NCBI GenBank assembly: GCA_003993805.1
Contig: RSEF01000001.1
Span: 66,253,017 to 66,317,016 of the forward strand
Direction of reading: 5' to 3'
Source: Himantopus leucocephalus
Lineage: Eukaryota > Chordata > Aves > Charadriiformes > Recurvirostridae
Length of the DNA: 64,000 nt
The notes beneath the pieces are model-generated. The model was not told the DNA's origin. It was given only the letters and a program-made list of their open reading frames with translations, and ran no database searches. This document shows positions 38,801 to 51,195 of this stretch, piece after piece; position 1 is the first letter of the stretch, and each line of letters begins with the position of its first letter. The position numbers and the translations under genes were made by a program.

Positions 38801-41800
38801 ATATTGTCTGACCTACAAGCACGCGAAAAAAAGGTAGCATTAAAGAGGAAATTTCAACTTCTGTATACGTTAAGCCCAGCCAGAAGCCCAGTCATTGGGA
38901 TTTTTAACCTGCCTTAGAAGGAAAGCTGCAGGCTTCCCAAACAAATCACAGCCGTGGGGCAGGAGGAAGCCTTCTTAGATCAAACTGGACTGCTACAACA
39001 TGGCAGATTTTGCTGCTTTGCTCAGTATCATTTGTTACCTGCTTGCAAATGTTAATGTAATGACAGACTAGTCCTGTCTGGCTGCTGAAAAAGAAGAAAA
39101 CCCCTTATTTTGGCTTTAAACAGAGAGAGCACATTATTTCTTGAAATTTTTCAACAAAAAGAAGGGAGATTAATGTCTAACTTCCAAAAAGACACACAAA
39201 CTTCCCTCATTATTTTAAATCATGTCTGGCAAATTAAGAGTAAAATAAGTTTCAGGTATAACAAGATAAAAACCCAGCTTTGCTTGATTTACACAAAATG
39301 TGTTCCAGTGAGATATAATACAGGATTTTAATAACAGATGATGACTTTAGAAGATTTTCATCACCTTAATTAGGCAGGAATTAATTGTGTTTCCCAAATG
39401 AAGAAGAATCAAATCTCACTTTTAGAGTTTAACAAACAGAAAGGGATGTAATTAACAAGGCAGAATAATTACTCCTCTCATAATTCCAAGTCAAGAAAAG
39501 CCATAATCCTCATCAGCATTTAGTGCGTAAATGTTGAGTAAAAAGATAGGGAGAAACATAACCTTTAAACTATTAGGTAAAGCCTAGCAAATGTAGGGGA
39601 TGTGCATTTTCCCGGAAGAATTCTTTCAGGAACCGAGATCTGAACTGCTAACTCTGTTGGTTTTGTTTATATGTGAACTTTCTAAGATACCACAGTGTTG
39701 AATGCCTGATAAAGGTCATAGAGGTTCTGAACCAGAGCCCCTAAAAGTTAATGAGACAGGAGCAGGGACTATAAAATGTTATTTTAATATAAGCTTCAGT
39801 GGTATAACTGATCCATACTTGTACGAAATCTTCTTTCCTTTCAAGTTCCTGTGAACTCCTAAAACATACTGGGAAGCTGCAGAGGTGAGCTGTACTAACC
39901 CAGATTCAAATTGTGCCTTCTTCCACGTGGCTCAGCTAAATATTGGCAGGTATTGGCAAAATTGAAGTCCCTAATGTAAATTAGTAAGAAAAGAATCATT
40001 ATACTTATGTTAGCCTGCCAAAAAGGGATGCATTCAGTTTATGGAGAATGGCCAAACTGGTAGGAAGTGGGGAAGGTATTTTTGTAACTTTGCAGGCAAA
40101 TGAAGGAAATATTAATACCAACCATTTAAAAAAAAATGAAAAAAAATTAAAAGTGTGTTGTAGCTCAGAGACAGAAGTTACGTAGTATGAGAAAGAACGG
40201 TATGTAGTACGTGCCATAGGAATGGCAGAAACTGAGCTACAATCGGATGCTGCAAAGAGATTCCTCTGTGAAAGCGGTGATGCTTTTATGTGCTTGAGAA
40301 GAGAGAACAAGGAATGAAATATTATATTCAAAGTCTTGGACCACATATGAATGTTGCGATCATTTGTAGAAGCAGCTGCATTTACCAAGGGGTAAATGGT
40401 AGAGTGAAATAGAAGACGTCTGTGGACCCAGCGCCACCTCACAGAAAGAATTAGCAGAGCTCATTGTAGAAGAATTAACACAGCTAAAGTGATAACATTA
40501 TCAACTGTGTTAAGAGAATATCTTTCTGCCTTCTCATGATGTGTTAAAAACAATAAAACTATGAATAATTTTATCTGAGTCGGTAAAATATAAAAGCTAA
40601 AAGGATACATTAGTGCCAAGAGGGTATTGTTGTCTTTTTAAGAGGAAAAAAAGAAATGAACTTTTTCTTATTTGTCCAGTGACAACTATTTCTCAGAGTC
40701 TCCATAGCAAAGTTAGTCAGCTCTCAGTGTCTGCTGGATCCCAGTTCACACTGTCAAGTGTCATTCTTATTCTAAACTTGCCCTGTGTATTTTGCGGAGC
40801 CCGTCTCGCAAGCATGGGCTGTGGAAGGCCCGGGCAAAGGTTCCCAGCAGGCATCGCCTTGTCCTCTGCTGCCCATCCTGACTGCTGCGTCGTTAACACA
40901 GACCACGAGTCCAACACACCTGGTGACAAACACCGCTTCACTGTTTCGAAACCCATTTCTCAGTACTTGCTTTTCTCCAGTTTGATGATGACTGTCAAAA
41001 CTCATTTCTGTGACACACATCCATAGCCAAGTATTTCCCAACAGTCCAACCAGCTGCTCTATTTAGGAATGTAAATAACAGTGACCAGAAAACTTATCTC
41101 AAAACAACCACAGAGCCCCATCCTTTTCTTTCTTTTTTTTTGACCTCCTAATGCAGTAGAAGAGATTTCCTTAAGAAAGAAGGAAAGGTTGATTTAATCT
41201 CAGTTTAAGGCAAAAGTCTGAAGGCTTAAACTATGGAGTGGGAACCTGTCTTTTCTCCTTAGTAGGCTTGTTTAACCACCAGGCTGCTGGTGATTCTCAG
41301 GTAGATTCTCTCACACCTGTTGAAGATGATTCATCACCTTGAATTCACTAAGTTAAAAGTTTAGACTAACATTTCCTGCTTCGTCACATCAGACTGCTGC
41401 TTTTGCGCTACTCACAACAGAAGTCAGTAAAATTGCAATGTCTCATATTTCGCCTATAAGAAAGAATCAGAGACCTTTTGGAACATCAACTTTTTGGATG
41501 ATGATACTAGGAAAATACTTTATGCCTACCTATCACAGAAGATCTGCCCAGCCAACATAATATGACATCATATCACAACACTGGAAGGGCATGGTTAGGA
41601 GAAAAGCTACACTCAGATTTATGCGTCCCCCATCTCAGGCTAAACAACCTGCTGAGAGGTGATTAAAGCCTTGGTTAGGTGCTTCTATTTCCTTTCAGTC
41701 TTAAAAGTATGAAGTGAGACTTATTACTGAGTTTCAAAACAATGCAATAATTATAAAAATTGGGACGATAATAAATTCACAAGTACTTACATGGGTGTCT

Positions 41801-41905
41801 GCAGCTACTTTTACATTAGTAAGCAGTGCAGACCTACAGCAGTGGATCTGTAGAGCAAAACAGTTGCTGCTGAAGTCCTGCTGAGGACATTCATTTTTCC
41901 AAGCA
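32887..41905. other. Non-coding stretch, no recognised gene or CR1
   Basis: About 9 kb without a recognisable CR1 end, coding exon or RNA gene. The longest ORFs (33274-33726, 35419-35829, 40005-40442, 40613-41026) show no domain or motif and overlap ORFs in other frames. A cluster of homeodomain-type TAATT cores lies at 39365-39490. Confidence 0.5.
39365..39490. promoter_or_regulatory. Candidate enhancer: cluster of TAATT cores
   Basis: Within about 125 bases there are TTAATTAGG, GAATTAATTG, GTAATTAAC, ATAATTACT and CATAATTCC, each carrying a homeodomain-type AATT core. The sequence is non-repetitive. The regulatory role is inference from composition only; AT-rich DNA yields such sites by chance. 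Confidence 0.25.
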
Positions 41906-41906
41906 N

Positions 41907-42115
41907 CCTCACGGAAAGGGTTATCAAACATTGGAACAGGCTGCCCAGGGAGGTGGTGGAGTCGCCATCCCTGGAGGTATTTAAAAGACGTGTAGACGTG
42001 GTGCTGAGGGACATGGTTTAGTGGTGGTTTTGGCAGTGTTAGGTTGATGGTTGGACTTGATGATCTTAAAGGTCCCTTCCAACCTAGATGATTCCAGAAT
42101 TCTATGATTCTACGA
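41907..42115 (+). mobile_element. CR1 LINE 3' end fragment
   Basis: The plus strand reads the CR1 3' segment: acattggaacaggctgccca, gggaggtggtggagtcgcca, and then gtcccttccaacctagatga and attctatgattctacg. The last codons of ORF2 and the tail are present. The left end abuts a single N at 41906, so its 5' boundary may be an assembly join. Confidence 0.93.
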
Positions 42116-42666
42116 TAAAACAAGCTTTTTTTTTTGAGTCCTTGACGGTGATTAATAAGCATAGATTAAAATCCAAACTTTCAAAAGATGTTTTGCAACA
42201 CGAGTGCTTCACCTGGCATGGTAGGCACACTTGGACAGGCACTGGAAATTAAAGCAGTTATCAAGGACTGTTTTCCTCTCGCTCCCTTGCAGGACCAAAG
42301 GATTCCACTTTGCAGTAGGTCTCCAATCATCAAAACATGGGAACAGAGAGCGCTACACCACAGCCTACCATCTAGCTCATCTATAGACCATCTTTCCAGC
42401 CCATCCCGTGCTGAGAGGCCCCAAGTGCCTGTGAAAACAGATTTAAAACCATAACAAAAGAAACCAATCTGCTGCTTCCTATTAGAAATGGACTCATACT
42501 TATTCCTGTGCTGCAGACATTCATATTTAATTAATACAAACAATTCCACTTTTAAATAATATATTCTTTAAAATGGAACTGTTCCACTATAGCCAACCTC
42601 AGGAGATCTGAAATCCTGACTCAAACACTATAAAAAGGCAATATAAAGCCTCAAAACTTCTAAGTC

Positions 42667-42694
42667 GGGGGGGGGGGGGGGGGGGGGGGGNGGG
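42667..42694. repeat. Poly-G tract with one N
   Basis: G24, one N at 42691, then GGG. It could form G-quadruplexes, or it may be a low-quality homopolymer call at a contig join. Confidence 0.85.
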
Positions 42695-44754
42695 AAGTGA
42701 TTTGAGGTTTTATGTTTGATTTAATCAATGCCATTTTACCAGCCCTACATTACTTTTGCTCCCTGCTCTCTCCTCATCTCCCGCTGGAGTGTTTCACCAC
42801 GTCCTTTGCGGCTTGGCCAGGCTCTTCTTACCCTGAAGAAGGTAAGGACATGCCATCCCCACCTCTCGCAGGAAAGGAGCAGACCACAGAACAGCAGCAA
42901 CCTTCCTGATCCTTCCTCCTACGGGGAGGGCACTGAAGGAGTGGGGAGAAAAATCTTGGTTTCTCCTGCAGAGCAGTGACCTCCTGATGCTTTTCCTAAG
43001 GTTTGGACAAATCCAGGGAATTTTCACCTTCAGGATGTTTCACAGGAGGTGACTGACAGCAACCTGAATGGACCTGACCGCTATCTGTCATTTATCGGGC
43101 ACTGACATTTGGTTTCAGGGTTTTGTAGACCCCTCAGTGCACCCTGCAAAGAGAACACGGGACTTTCCATGCCCCAAGCTAACTCCAGCCTGTGAGCTTA
43201 AAGTTACATCTGCCTCTACAACGTCATCTGGAGAAGACAGGAACTTCATGGTAACTGTGACCTCAGCAGCTGCAAACCACTGACACACTCTGTCCAGGCT
43301 GTGTTTTTGTCCCTTTATATTTCATCACACACCATGGCTTTGCCACTGTCCATCTTTTCCATCCTAGTCCACCTGTCTTCCCATCTTCTGAAGGAGATTC
43401 TTATAGTTCCCTGTCCTCCTGAGGGAGCAGAAAGGTGTGGAGGACCAAGCACAGAGCAACCCCCTGGGTCCTGCAGGGTCTCGTCCCTTCTTCTACTTGA
43501 TGGGCAATTTTCAGCAAATCGCTAAACCTCTTCCCCCAGAAGGAGAACAGAGTGGATTTGTATCTACGGCAGAGGTGGGCCAATGTGTGCGGGTGTAATG
43601 GCTCTCAAGTCAGTGATACGAGCAAGAATAATGTGTTCTGCTGTTTTGGAAAATTATTATAAACCACAAGCTGTCCTAAGAGATGTAAAGGCACACAATG
43701 CTTTTATGAAGTAAGAATGAACTTATTAGCTCCAGTAACAACAGACTATGATTTTGCAGGTGATGTCATACTCGGAGACCTGAAGCTGTTTTTTTCCCCA
43801 AGATAGCAGCTTTGGAAGACAACTGATTTATTTACAATAAGGAGATCAAAACAGAAATTTCACATTCACCTCGGCAGCCTGTTACGTTTTCAATTTTTGA
43901 TGTGAAAAATCACAAGCATTATGTTTTCAAAGTGCTGCATTTATACAGCTAGTCCTCAGTATCCAAAGGGCACATAACAACATCCACAAGGCTGAAGTCA
44001 TCTGAATTTTACAATTTATTTGTGCGTTTGTTTTCCTATAGCTCAACAAAACAACAAATAATGGTCTCTGTGCTGTAATGCCTGCTAATACCCCTGACAG
44101 CAGCCAGATAGATGTTTGTGTCCAGGAGCAGAATCTGAAGGTGCTGGGGCATGCAGATCATGGAAAATTTCCTTCTTCTGAAAACAGCAGTATATTTGAG
44201 CAAGATGGGTAAAGCAGCAGCCTTCACAACAGTCACTTCTGATTAGGAAGATAAATCTCTTAACTATTCACTCTGGCTGCTAATAAACCCCCCTGTGTGT
44301 GGTTTCCAAGAGGCCTGAACCACGATGCTCAGGGATAATTCTGGAAGATTGGGTGGTGTTTCCATGAGACCCAGCTGAGTGGTGACTGGGGCTTTACACC
44401 CTGCAGAAGGCAGACACTGAGAAACGCAAAGGTGGCATACGATCGTTACAGCCCTTATGGCTGAAAAATGGGCTGGAGAGGTCACCAAGCAAACACTCCT
44501 TACCTGATTTCAAGGCGGGATAAATTCTGGTTATGTTGTTACAGGTGATTGTCCAGCCTAGTCCTAACGATGGAAAAGTCACAGCCTCCCTAGGTAAGTT
44601 GGTTTTTTTTTCCTGAGGTTAATTGAAATCCTCAAAGAGAGAAACTTGAGACCACTCATTTCTTAAACAACTCACATCGTTAGATCAGAGAGACTCCTTT
44701 TCCCCCAAAATGCTTAATATCTGATATAGGCAGATCCTTTTGGGGAAGAATAAA

Positions 44755-44875
44755 ATTAGGGATTAATTTCACTATTTTAGGAGTGTAATTAGTTTAGATT
44801 GAATAATCTGCTGAATTCAGCCTTGATAAAAGACTTGTTAATGCAAAATGGATTATGAGCAGGGTTATACACAAG
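44755..44875. promoter_or_regulatory. Candidate regulatory block (homeodomain/POU-type sites)
   Basis: This block holds GGATTAATTTC, GTGTAATTAG, TGAATAATC, and then TTAATGCAAAATGGATTATG, which joins an octamer-like ATGCAAA to GATTA-type sites. It is non-repetitive and has no ORF of note. Function is inferred from motif density only. Confidence 0.25.
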
Positions 44876-46933
44876 GAAGGAGAATTTAAGTCCCCTGAAG
44901 AGGTAGCACACATATGGAGACATGCACTTGTACAGTGACAGGTGTCATTGCTTTGGCAAGAAATGGGCATCAACAGTGCTTTTTAGGGACTCTCAAAAAA
45001 TTGGAAGTCACCATGATATTATATGACAAAATATAAATGAACTGCAAGAGATGCAGGAAGGAGAGAAGGAAGCGTTAAGGAATTTGGAAGAACCTGAATT
45101 CAAGCTTTATTTTATCTGGAGAATAGAAGGTGATTAATAATCATTGAGGGTAACTTGGTTTGGGAACAAAAATTAAAATGAAAAGCCATGTGAAAGTTTG
45201 ATAAACAACAATACTGATTTCTTTCTACTTAGGCTTTAGTTCATAAAATCAACCTAACTGCAAAGCATCGTGCACACCAACACGACACCAACGCACCACG
45301 CAGCACCTTGCGCCTGAGGCAGCGCCCACAGCAGAGGACATTCCCAGTGCCCTCGCCGAGGGGCACGGGAAATCTGCACCTGAAACGCATTCACAGCTTA
45401 CCCAAGAAGAACACATTATACCAGGGGCTCTGCTTGGATTAAAAAATTCATCTCCAGCTTCGAGCCCTCATTCCCTCATTGCAAAGTTCTGCAACTTCGA
45501 GAGACAGCATATTAAGAGCCCGCTGGCACACCAGAATTTCCTCGCATCCATGTCTGAGTTCACCCTGCTTACTAATTTCAGGGCACACATCCCTGCTCTT
45601 GTCTGGGGCAGACAGGACTATATTTTCCAGCAATAGTTTTCCTGGCAGTCCTGGTGGTGAGCAGATCTTCAGCGATGTGAACCTGCTGCAGCGGAGTAAC
45701 GCTGAATTACACATGCTGGATATCTGGCTCTACCCCCCTCCTAATCTTGCGGAGGGAATTAACGTGTCTCTATAGACCTGAGCCAAAACAAAGCAAAAGA
45801 AAACTGAGCTGACTCCACAGGATCTCAAGAGGCTGCAAAGGTTTTATTGAATGAAGACATTTCTATGGTACCTACAGCACAGCAGCGATGAAGCAGGTTT
45901 CACACTCCTGCTTTCCTGAGGTTGAAAAAAGCGTTTGCCACTCAAAATACGGGAGCTACATAATCAGCAGAGACTGTCTCAAAGCAAAAGAAAAGTATTC
46001 ATAGTCAAGGCATGGTTCAGAGAGGACAAAAACAGGGCTACATAACCCAGCAAGTACAATTTTAACCACGAAAACAGTACCCCCAAAGTAGCACCACAGG
46101 AGAACAAGCAACAAGGAAAAGCTATGAAAACAAGACCAGCTAAAGAAGAATAGAAAGGCAATGCCAACCCACAAGACACAGCACCTGCAATTTTGTTTTA
46201 GGCTCCTGGAACACTTTTAGGTGGAGGTTTCCTATTGCAGAAGCAATCCTGTTTCTCAGCTTTGACATAGCTGTCCATTTGTCCATTAAACAAGTGTCCT
46301 GGAGACACACAAAAGCCTGATCCTGCCCCAAGGAGAAACAAGTGGCTTCCTGGTGGACCAGCTTATGAAATAACATTTGTTCCCTTCTTATGTAAAACAA
46401 TAAGGCCTGGGGTAAATACATACATAACTATTTTCCAGCTCGTAAACCCAATTAGAGTGGCTCAGTGATTTACGTGCAGCCATATAGCGAGTCAGAGCCT
46501 GGGAACGTAACTTGGAAATGCTGACGCCCTTTCCCTCACTCTCTCTGCTGGATCTCTCTCCTTTTACAAGCTGAGACTGATATTGAAATTGTCCTTTTGC
46601 TGCCTGTTTGCTACCGAAGCAGCAGTTCAGCCCTGCGAAACTGGGGTGCGGGCAGGCAGAGCGGGTGCCTGCATCCCGCCCAGCGAAGAAACACTCTCGA
46701 CCGGCATGCAGACACCAGGGTTTGCTCATGCCTGACTCTCGGATGAGCACTTCAGTGCTAATTTGCAACTAAATGCAGTTTAGGGTCCTGCTAAATACAA
46801 AGAGCTGGTTTTTTCTCTGGTGTGAAGTGCCATCAGGACACTGTGCTGACTTACAGTTTTACACCCCCGGGGCAATTGCCTTTGCTCTATGAACAAGCAA
46901 AGCTGTGAGGAAGGGACATGAACACAGTTTCTG

Positions 46934-46968
46934 CAAATACTCTCTCTCTTGTTCCAAGAGAGTATTTG
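46934..46968. repeat. Inverted repeat, 12-bp arms
   Basis: Left arm caaatactctct (46934-46945), right arm agagagtatttg (46957-46968), perfect complement, with an 11-base loop. No gene end lies close by that it could serve. Confidence 0.8.
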
Positions 46969-47005
46969 GGGACATTCGTTTTAATTTCTTACTTTGAAAT
47001 CACCC

Positions 47006-47053
47006 AATAACCAGTATCAAATCAATATCAATCAGATAACCAGTATCCAATCA
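47006..47053. repeat. Short imperfect direct repeat
   Basis: ataaccagtatcaaatca (47007-47024) and ataaccagtatccaatca (47036-47053) differ at one base and lie 29 bases apart. Two copies only. Confidence 0.75.
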
Positions 47054-47689
47054 GGCCAATCAACACTTGATGCTCCTGATATCGCCCAAAGACACAAATG
47101 ATCAGTTCCCTCCCAAATTCATTCCGTAATAAAGATAATGCCAGATCTGTATAGAGCTCCAAAAAGACTAAGGGAAAACTATTGTCCAAAAAGGCCAATA
47201 TTTATCAAAATGCCATTACGCTGCCTGGGCAGGTTACATCATGAACTTATCCCTGGTTATATCACACATGCCTGGAGACCCTAATGCCATCAGCAGCGGA
47301 GGAGCGAAAGAAATAAAGGACACTGTGCAACCACTATACATCAAAACTTTCAGAAAATTTGCCGGACTTTCTCAGCTACCTTTCAGAAGGCTGCACCCTA
47401 AAATCTTTATTCCTACAATGAAACTTTTTATTCCACAGGAAAGACAAGAAAAATAGAAGAGCAAACAAGAGGATTCTCTGTGAAACTAAGTATTAGTGAA
47501 GCTAATATGAAGATGGACCTAAATTAATAATACAGTGAAAATACATAGTGTAAGCACCTAGATGTGCACGTCTGCATGCCATTTTGCACCTGCATTTTTT
47601 GCGTGTACACACCCATATTTTCAGGATCTTACAAGAACAAGAGGAGAAACAGGACGTACCTTATTCATGAACTCCGTACAGAGCATCCC

Positions 47690-48180
47690 CCCTAGAGCTC
47701 CACAGCTGCTTTTATTTCAGCGTCCGGACCGGAGCTATCTGTAAAAGCATAAATCCACAGCGCTCTTGGTGTTTGGAGTTTTGGAATTCAAGAGGGAGAG
47801 GGGAAAATCACGCCGTTCCTCAGTAAAAGGCAACCTCTCTTCTTCCCCCGCTTCCCAACTGGGGCTCCCAGCCTCTGGATGCTGTGCTATTCCTCCCTCT
47901 CTCGCTCTTCCCAGCGGGGCTGCTGTCGATCATCCACTTTACCCTGTGAAAATCACTCTCCGGAGCATCCTGCCCCTGCATCCGTGCCGATCAGCTTTCC
48001 AAAGAAGCAGTGACACCTCGGAGAGATACCCCGGGAGGGTACCACTGGCAGAGGAAGGGGCGTAAGCCAGACCTGCCGGAGCCGGCCAAATTCTGTGCAA
48101 CCACATGTCACATGTTGCCGGATCCCTCCTGCCAGCACAGCTGTAATCCTGTTTATCGCCCGCGCCACAAAACGGAGAAT
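47690..48180. promoter_or_regulatory. CpG-rich patch, possible promoter or CpG island
   Basis: By hand count there are roughly 23 CpG dinucleotides in about 490 bases of GC-richer sequence, including gcgtccggaccgg, ccccgggagg, gccggagccggcc and tcgcccgcgcc. The flanks are AT-rich and nearly CpG-free. No downstream first exon could be recognised on either strand, so any transcript is unknown. It could also be a GC-rich enhancer. Confidence 0.35.
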
Positions 48181-50659
48181 GCTTTTAAACTTGAAGGCTT
48201 ACATGCTTTTTCTCATCAAGTGATTCTTACTGTCTGGTAAGAGAGGGGAAAAAATCTGCAGTACTAAAAGGTGCTTTGACAGAGTTAACAAAAGCATCTT
48301 TTAGCATTGTATTTCACTCCTGTTCACCAGTACCACCAGTCACTTGTAAAACTGGGCTGGATAGTAAGAAGAGGTGTGTAAATCATCATCACTACCCTGA
48401 ACTCAGTAAATTTTTATATTAGCTGAAGACCTGACTTTCAGTCCCCACGGCAATAAAATAAAATGTAAAGCCTGCAAAAGAAGTTTATAAATAAGAAATA
48501 CAAGAATCAATCCCAGATTTCTGAGTCTGCACAGCTGTGCCCCACAGGGTCACTTTGCTTTCATCAGCCAACAAGTTAAGAAGTACTTTCCTGGGTAACA
48601 CAGTAAAATGAATCCAATCCTGGATATGGAAAGAATATTGCAAGGAACATTTTAGTTGCTCTGTAAGCAGAGACTAATGCTGCCACGTTTCTGCCAGGGG
48701 CTAGGAATTAAGAGGCTGCAGAAGTCACTGAAAAATTTTGGTAAATAACTTCCCATGACATTTTAATACTGAAGGTCAATACAGACTATTACACTTTTTT
48801 TTGCTTCATTTTAAAAAAGGTTATCACCTATTTCATGGGTGCTTTCTATGCTTGCCAAGAGGTGTAAGGATTGTATTCGACAAGTAAAAGAAAAAAAAGA
48901 TTGTGTCCTGCAACGGCAAAAGAATATAAGAGGAAGCAAATGATTTCCAGAAATAATGGAGATTCTTCTGAGCCAGGGCAGAGTCTTACAGTAAGGCTGG
49001 ATATCATCCTCTGATGTGATAAAAAAGATAATCAGCATGTTTTCTTCTCTCCTAATGGAGGGATTGGGAGCAGCCGAGTTTTTGGTTACAGACTGGCCCC
49101 GGTTAGTTCACCTAGACTGCAGCCTTCCTTGGCGCACGCAGAAATCCTTCAGCCCATAAGCACAGCATATAGAGGGAGGAATCGTGAAACGCCAGAGAGT
49201 AACTTTCTAACTGACCCAAAATCCAGGCTACATCATCAAAAAACTTGCATGGCAAGCAACTTCAGGACAGTTCACTACAGATTTGACATGAACACAGTGC
49301 TTTATGCTCAATTGACTTGAAGCTGCTTTGCAGAAAGTGCTCATCGTTAATGTGATGTTTTATTTACAGGGTGAAGAATCAGTGCAGAGAAAGATGAAAA
49401 GCACACGGTTTTCCAAATAGAAAATTCACTCTAGGGTCAGATTTTCAGTCTTCCAAACTGCCAGTGTATGTCAAAACAGCTGTAGCAATCAGGAAATCTC
49501 TTGAGATGCGAAGCTCCAGAAGCTCCAGCTGCTCCAAAACCACTCTTGCTCTGCTACCCTGCAAGCCTCAAGAGAAGGAGACCAAGGTAAGTGGCCGCTC
49601 TGTAGGTGATGAGTCCCAAAACCACATGTTACATGGTGTCCCTCCTCTCCTGACCTCCACTTTTTTCCCATCAAAATGGAGAAATGTGGTAAACAGCAGC
49701 ATTTATTGAGGGTTAAAGAGAGCGCTATAACACAAAAGGGTCAGGACTTGGAAAGGGCAAAGAAGAATGGGTGAAAAGGAGGAAAAGGGAAAGATGAGCG
49801 TAATTTGTAGCATCCCTGAGAGCCTTTAGCACTATGAGACAACAGGAGCATGGTTCTCCTCCAAAGCAGTAACCAAAGAACTGGACTTTCAGGGCTACCA
49901 CTGATACTTTTGACCTATAGCATCATTTTTTAAGGAAGATTTTGATATTTGATATGGAGTCAAACACCAGTAGATGTAAAGTGTAAATTTAAGTCCTTCT
50001 GGGGCATGCCACTTATTTTCAGAAAAGAGTTTGCTTTGCCTAGTTGCAGAAATCATGGCAAAAAACTCATGAAAGGCAGCAGTGGAAGAAAATTCAGTTT
50101 ATTCCTCAGTTTATTGCAGGTGGTGTTGGTGATATGATGTTGTTATTAGTAACAGACCACTGATCTCAAGTCCTCCTCTTAGCCCTCGTCTTAACTGGGC
50201 TTGACTTGTTCTGCTTTCTCTAACTGCAAAGTAGTTAGGTGACTAAACTCTTAACAGCAAAAGAAAATGGTCAGACAGTTATTTTTTTAACTGCAGTCCT
50301 TGTTCAGTAGCTTTAAAACTTGGACTTGTTCATATTTAGTAAGGTTTAGTCATATCATATATGGCAAAAGTCCAGCAAAGAACCACATGTGAGTGAAAAT
50401 CCTAGCATAGTATGGGATCATAGATCACTGGGAAAGAAGTTCACTCACAAACCACAGTATAAAAATATCCCCAAGCAAACCGCAAAACTGAAGAGTATCA
50501 GAAGAAGAAACTATCGCCATCAACAGCAACACTGGCAACTTGGGGCACTGACATCTTGCCATGACAGCCCACGGCCAGCAACCAAAAGAAATCACAGGCA
50601 ACTTTGAGGGTGGGAAAGTAGCTTGGTGAAGAGGGACAGCAAGAGGACAGTGTAGCCAG

Positions 50660-50790
50660 GATATTGCTATTAATTACATTAGTAATTTCACACCTTTTAT
50701 TGTAATTAAACAATTTGAATTATTGATGCATGGGTGTCATTTTAATTGGACCAGTAGCAGCTTTTGCCTTATTTTGATTTGGCTAGCAAT
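50660..50790. promoter_or_regulatory. Candidate regulatory block (TAATTA/SOX-type sites)
   Basis: It contains TATTAATTACATTAGTAAT, ATTGTAATTAAACAAT, TGAATTATTGATGCAT and TTTTAATTGG within 130 bases. The first two are nearly palindromic. The inference rests on motif clustering only. Confidence 0.25.
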
Positions 50791-51171
50791 CAATTCTTGT
50801 GTGTGTGTGCAAGGTCCATAACAAGGTTTTGACTCCACCAGACCAAGTGTAGGAGGATGTGGTACCGTTGTAAATGCTGTGAACTGTTTGATGAACTAGT
50901 TCAGGCATGTGGGGCTTAGTGAAGATGTGAGACTTAAAAGATTCAAGTTGTGGGACATTTTTTCAGGACCATTGGGGGAAAAAAGCCATAGTTTGGAAAA
51001 TAAGGAATCGGATTGTTCCAGTGGCTGAAGAGAACCAAGAAGCTGCTGGTCTTCCCAAGCTTGGAAGAATTCAGGTGGTATGTACCTTTCATGTCCAGAT
51101 CGTCATAAATAGAGAAATGAAAGCCAATAGTGAACATGCTCGCAAGAACACAAATGAATATTTAATTGGGG

Positions 51172-51195
51172 TTTTTTTTTTATGAAAAAAAAAAA
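51172..51195. repeat. T10-ATG-A11 self-complementary tract
   Basis: A T run, three bases, then an A run. It can fold back on itself, and such tracts disfavour nucleosomes. The shorter tracts at 25477-25494 and 27587-27603 are of the same kind. Confidence 0.8.

Noticed and set aside
40613..41026. 137-codon plus-strand ORF
   Set aside because: No similarity or motif recognised, with overlapping frames equally open on the other strand.
47006..47053. Direct repeats considered as a CRISPR-like or regulatory array
   Set aside because: Only two imperfect 18-base copies with an 11-base spacer in a vertebrate genome; simple local duplication.
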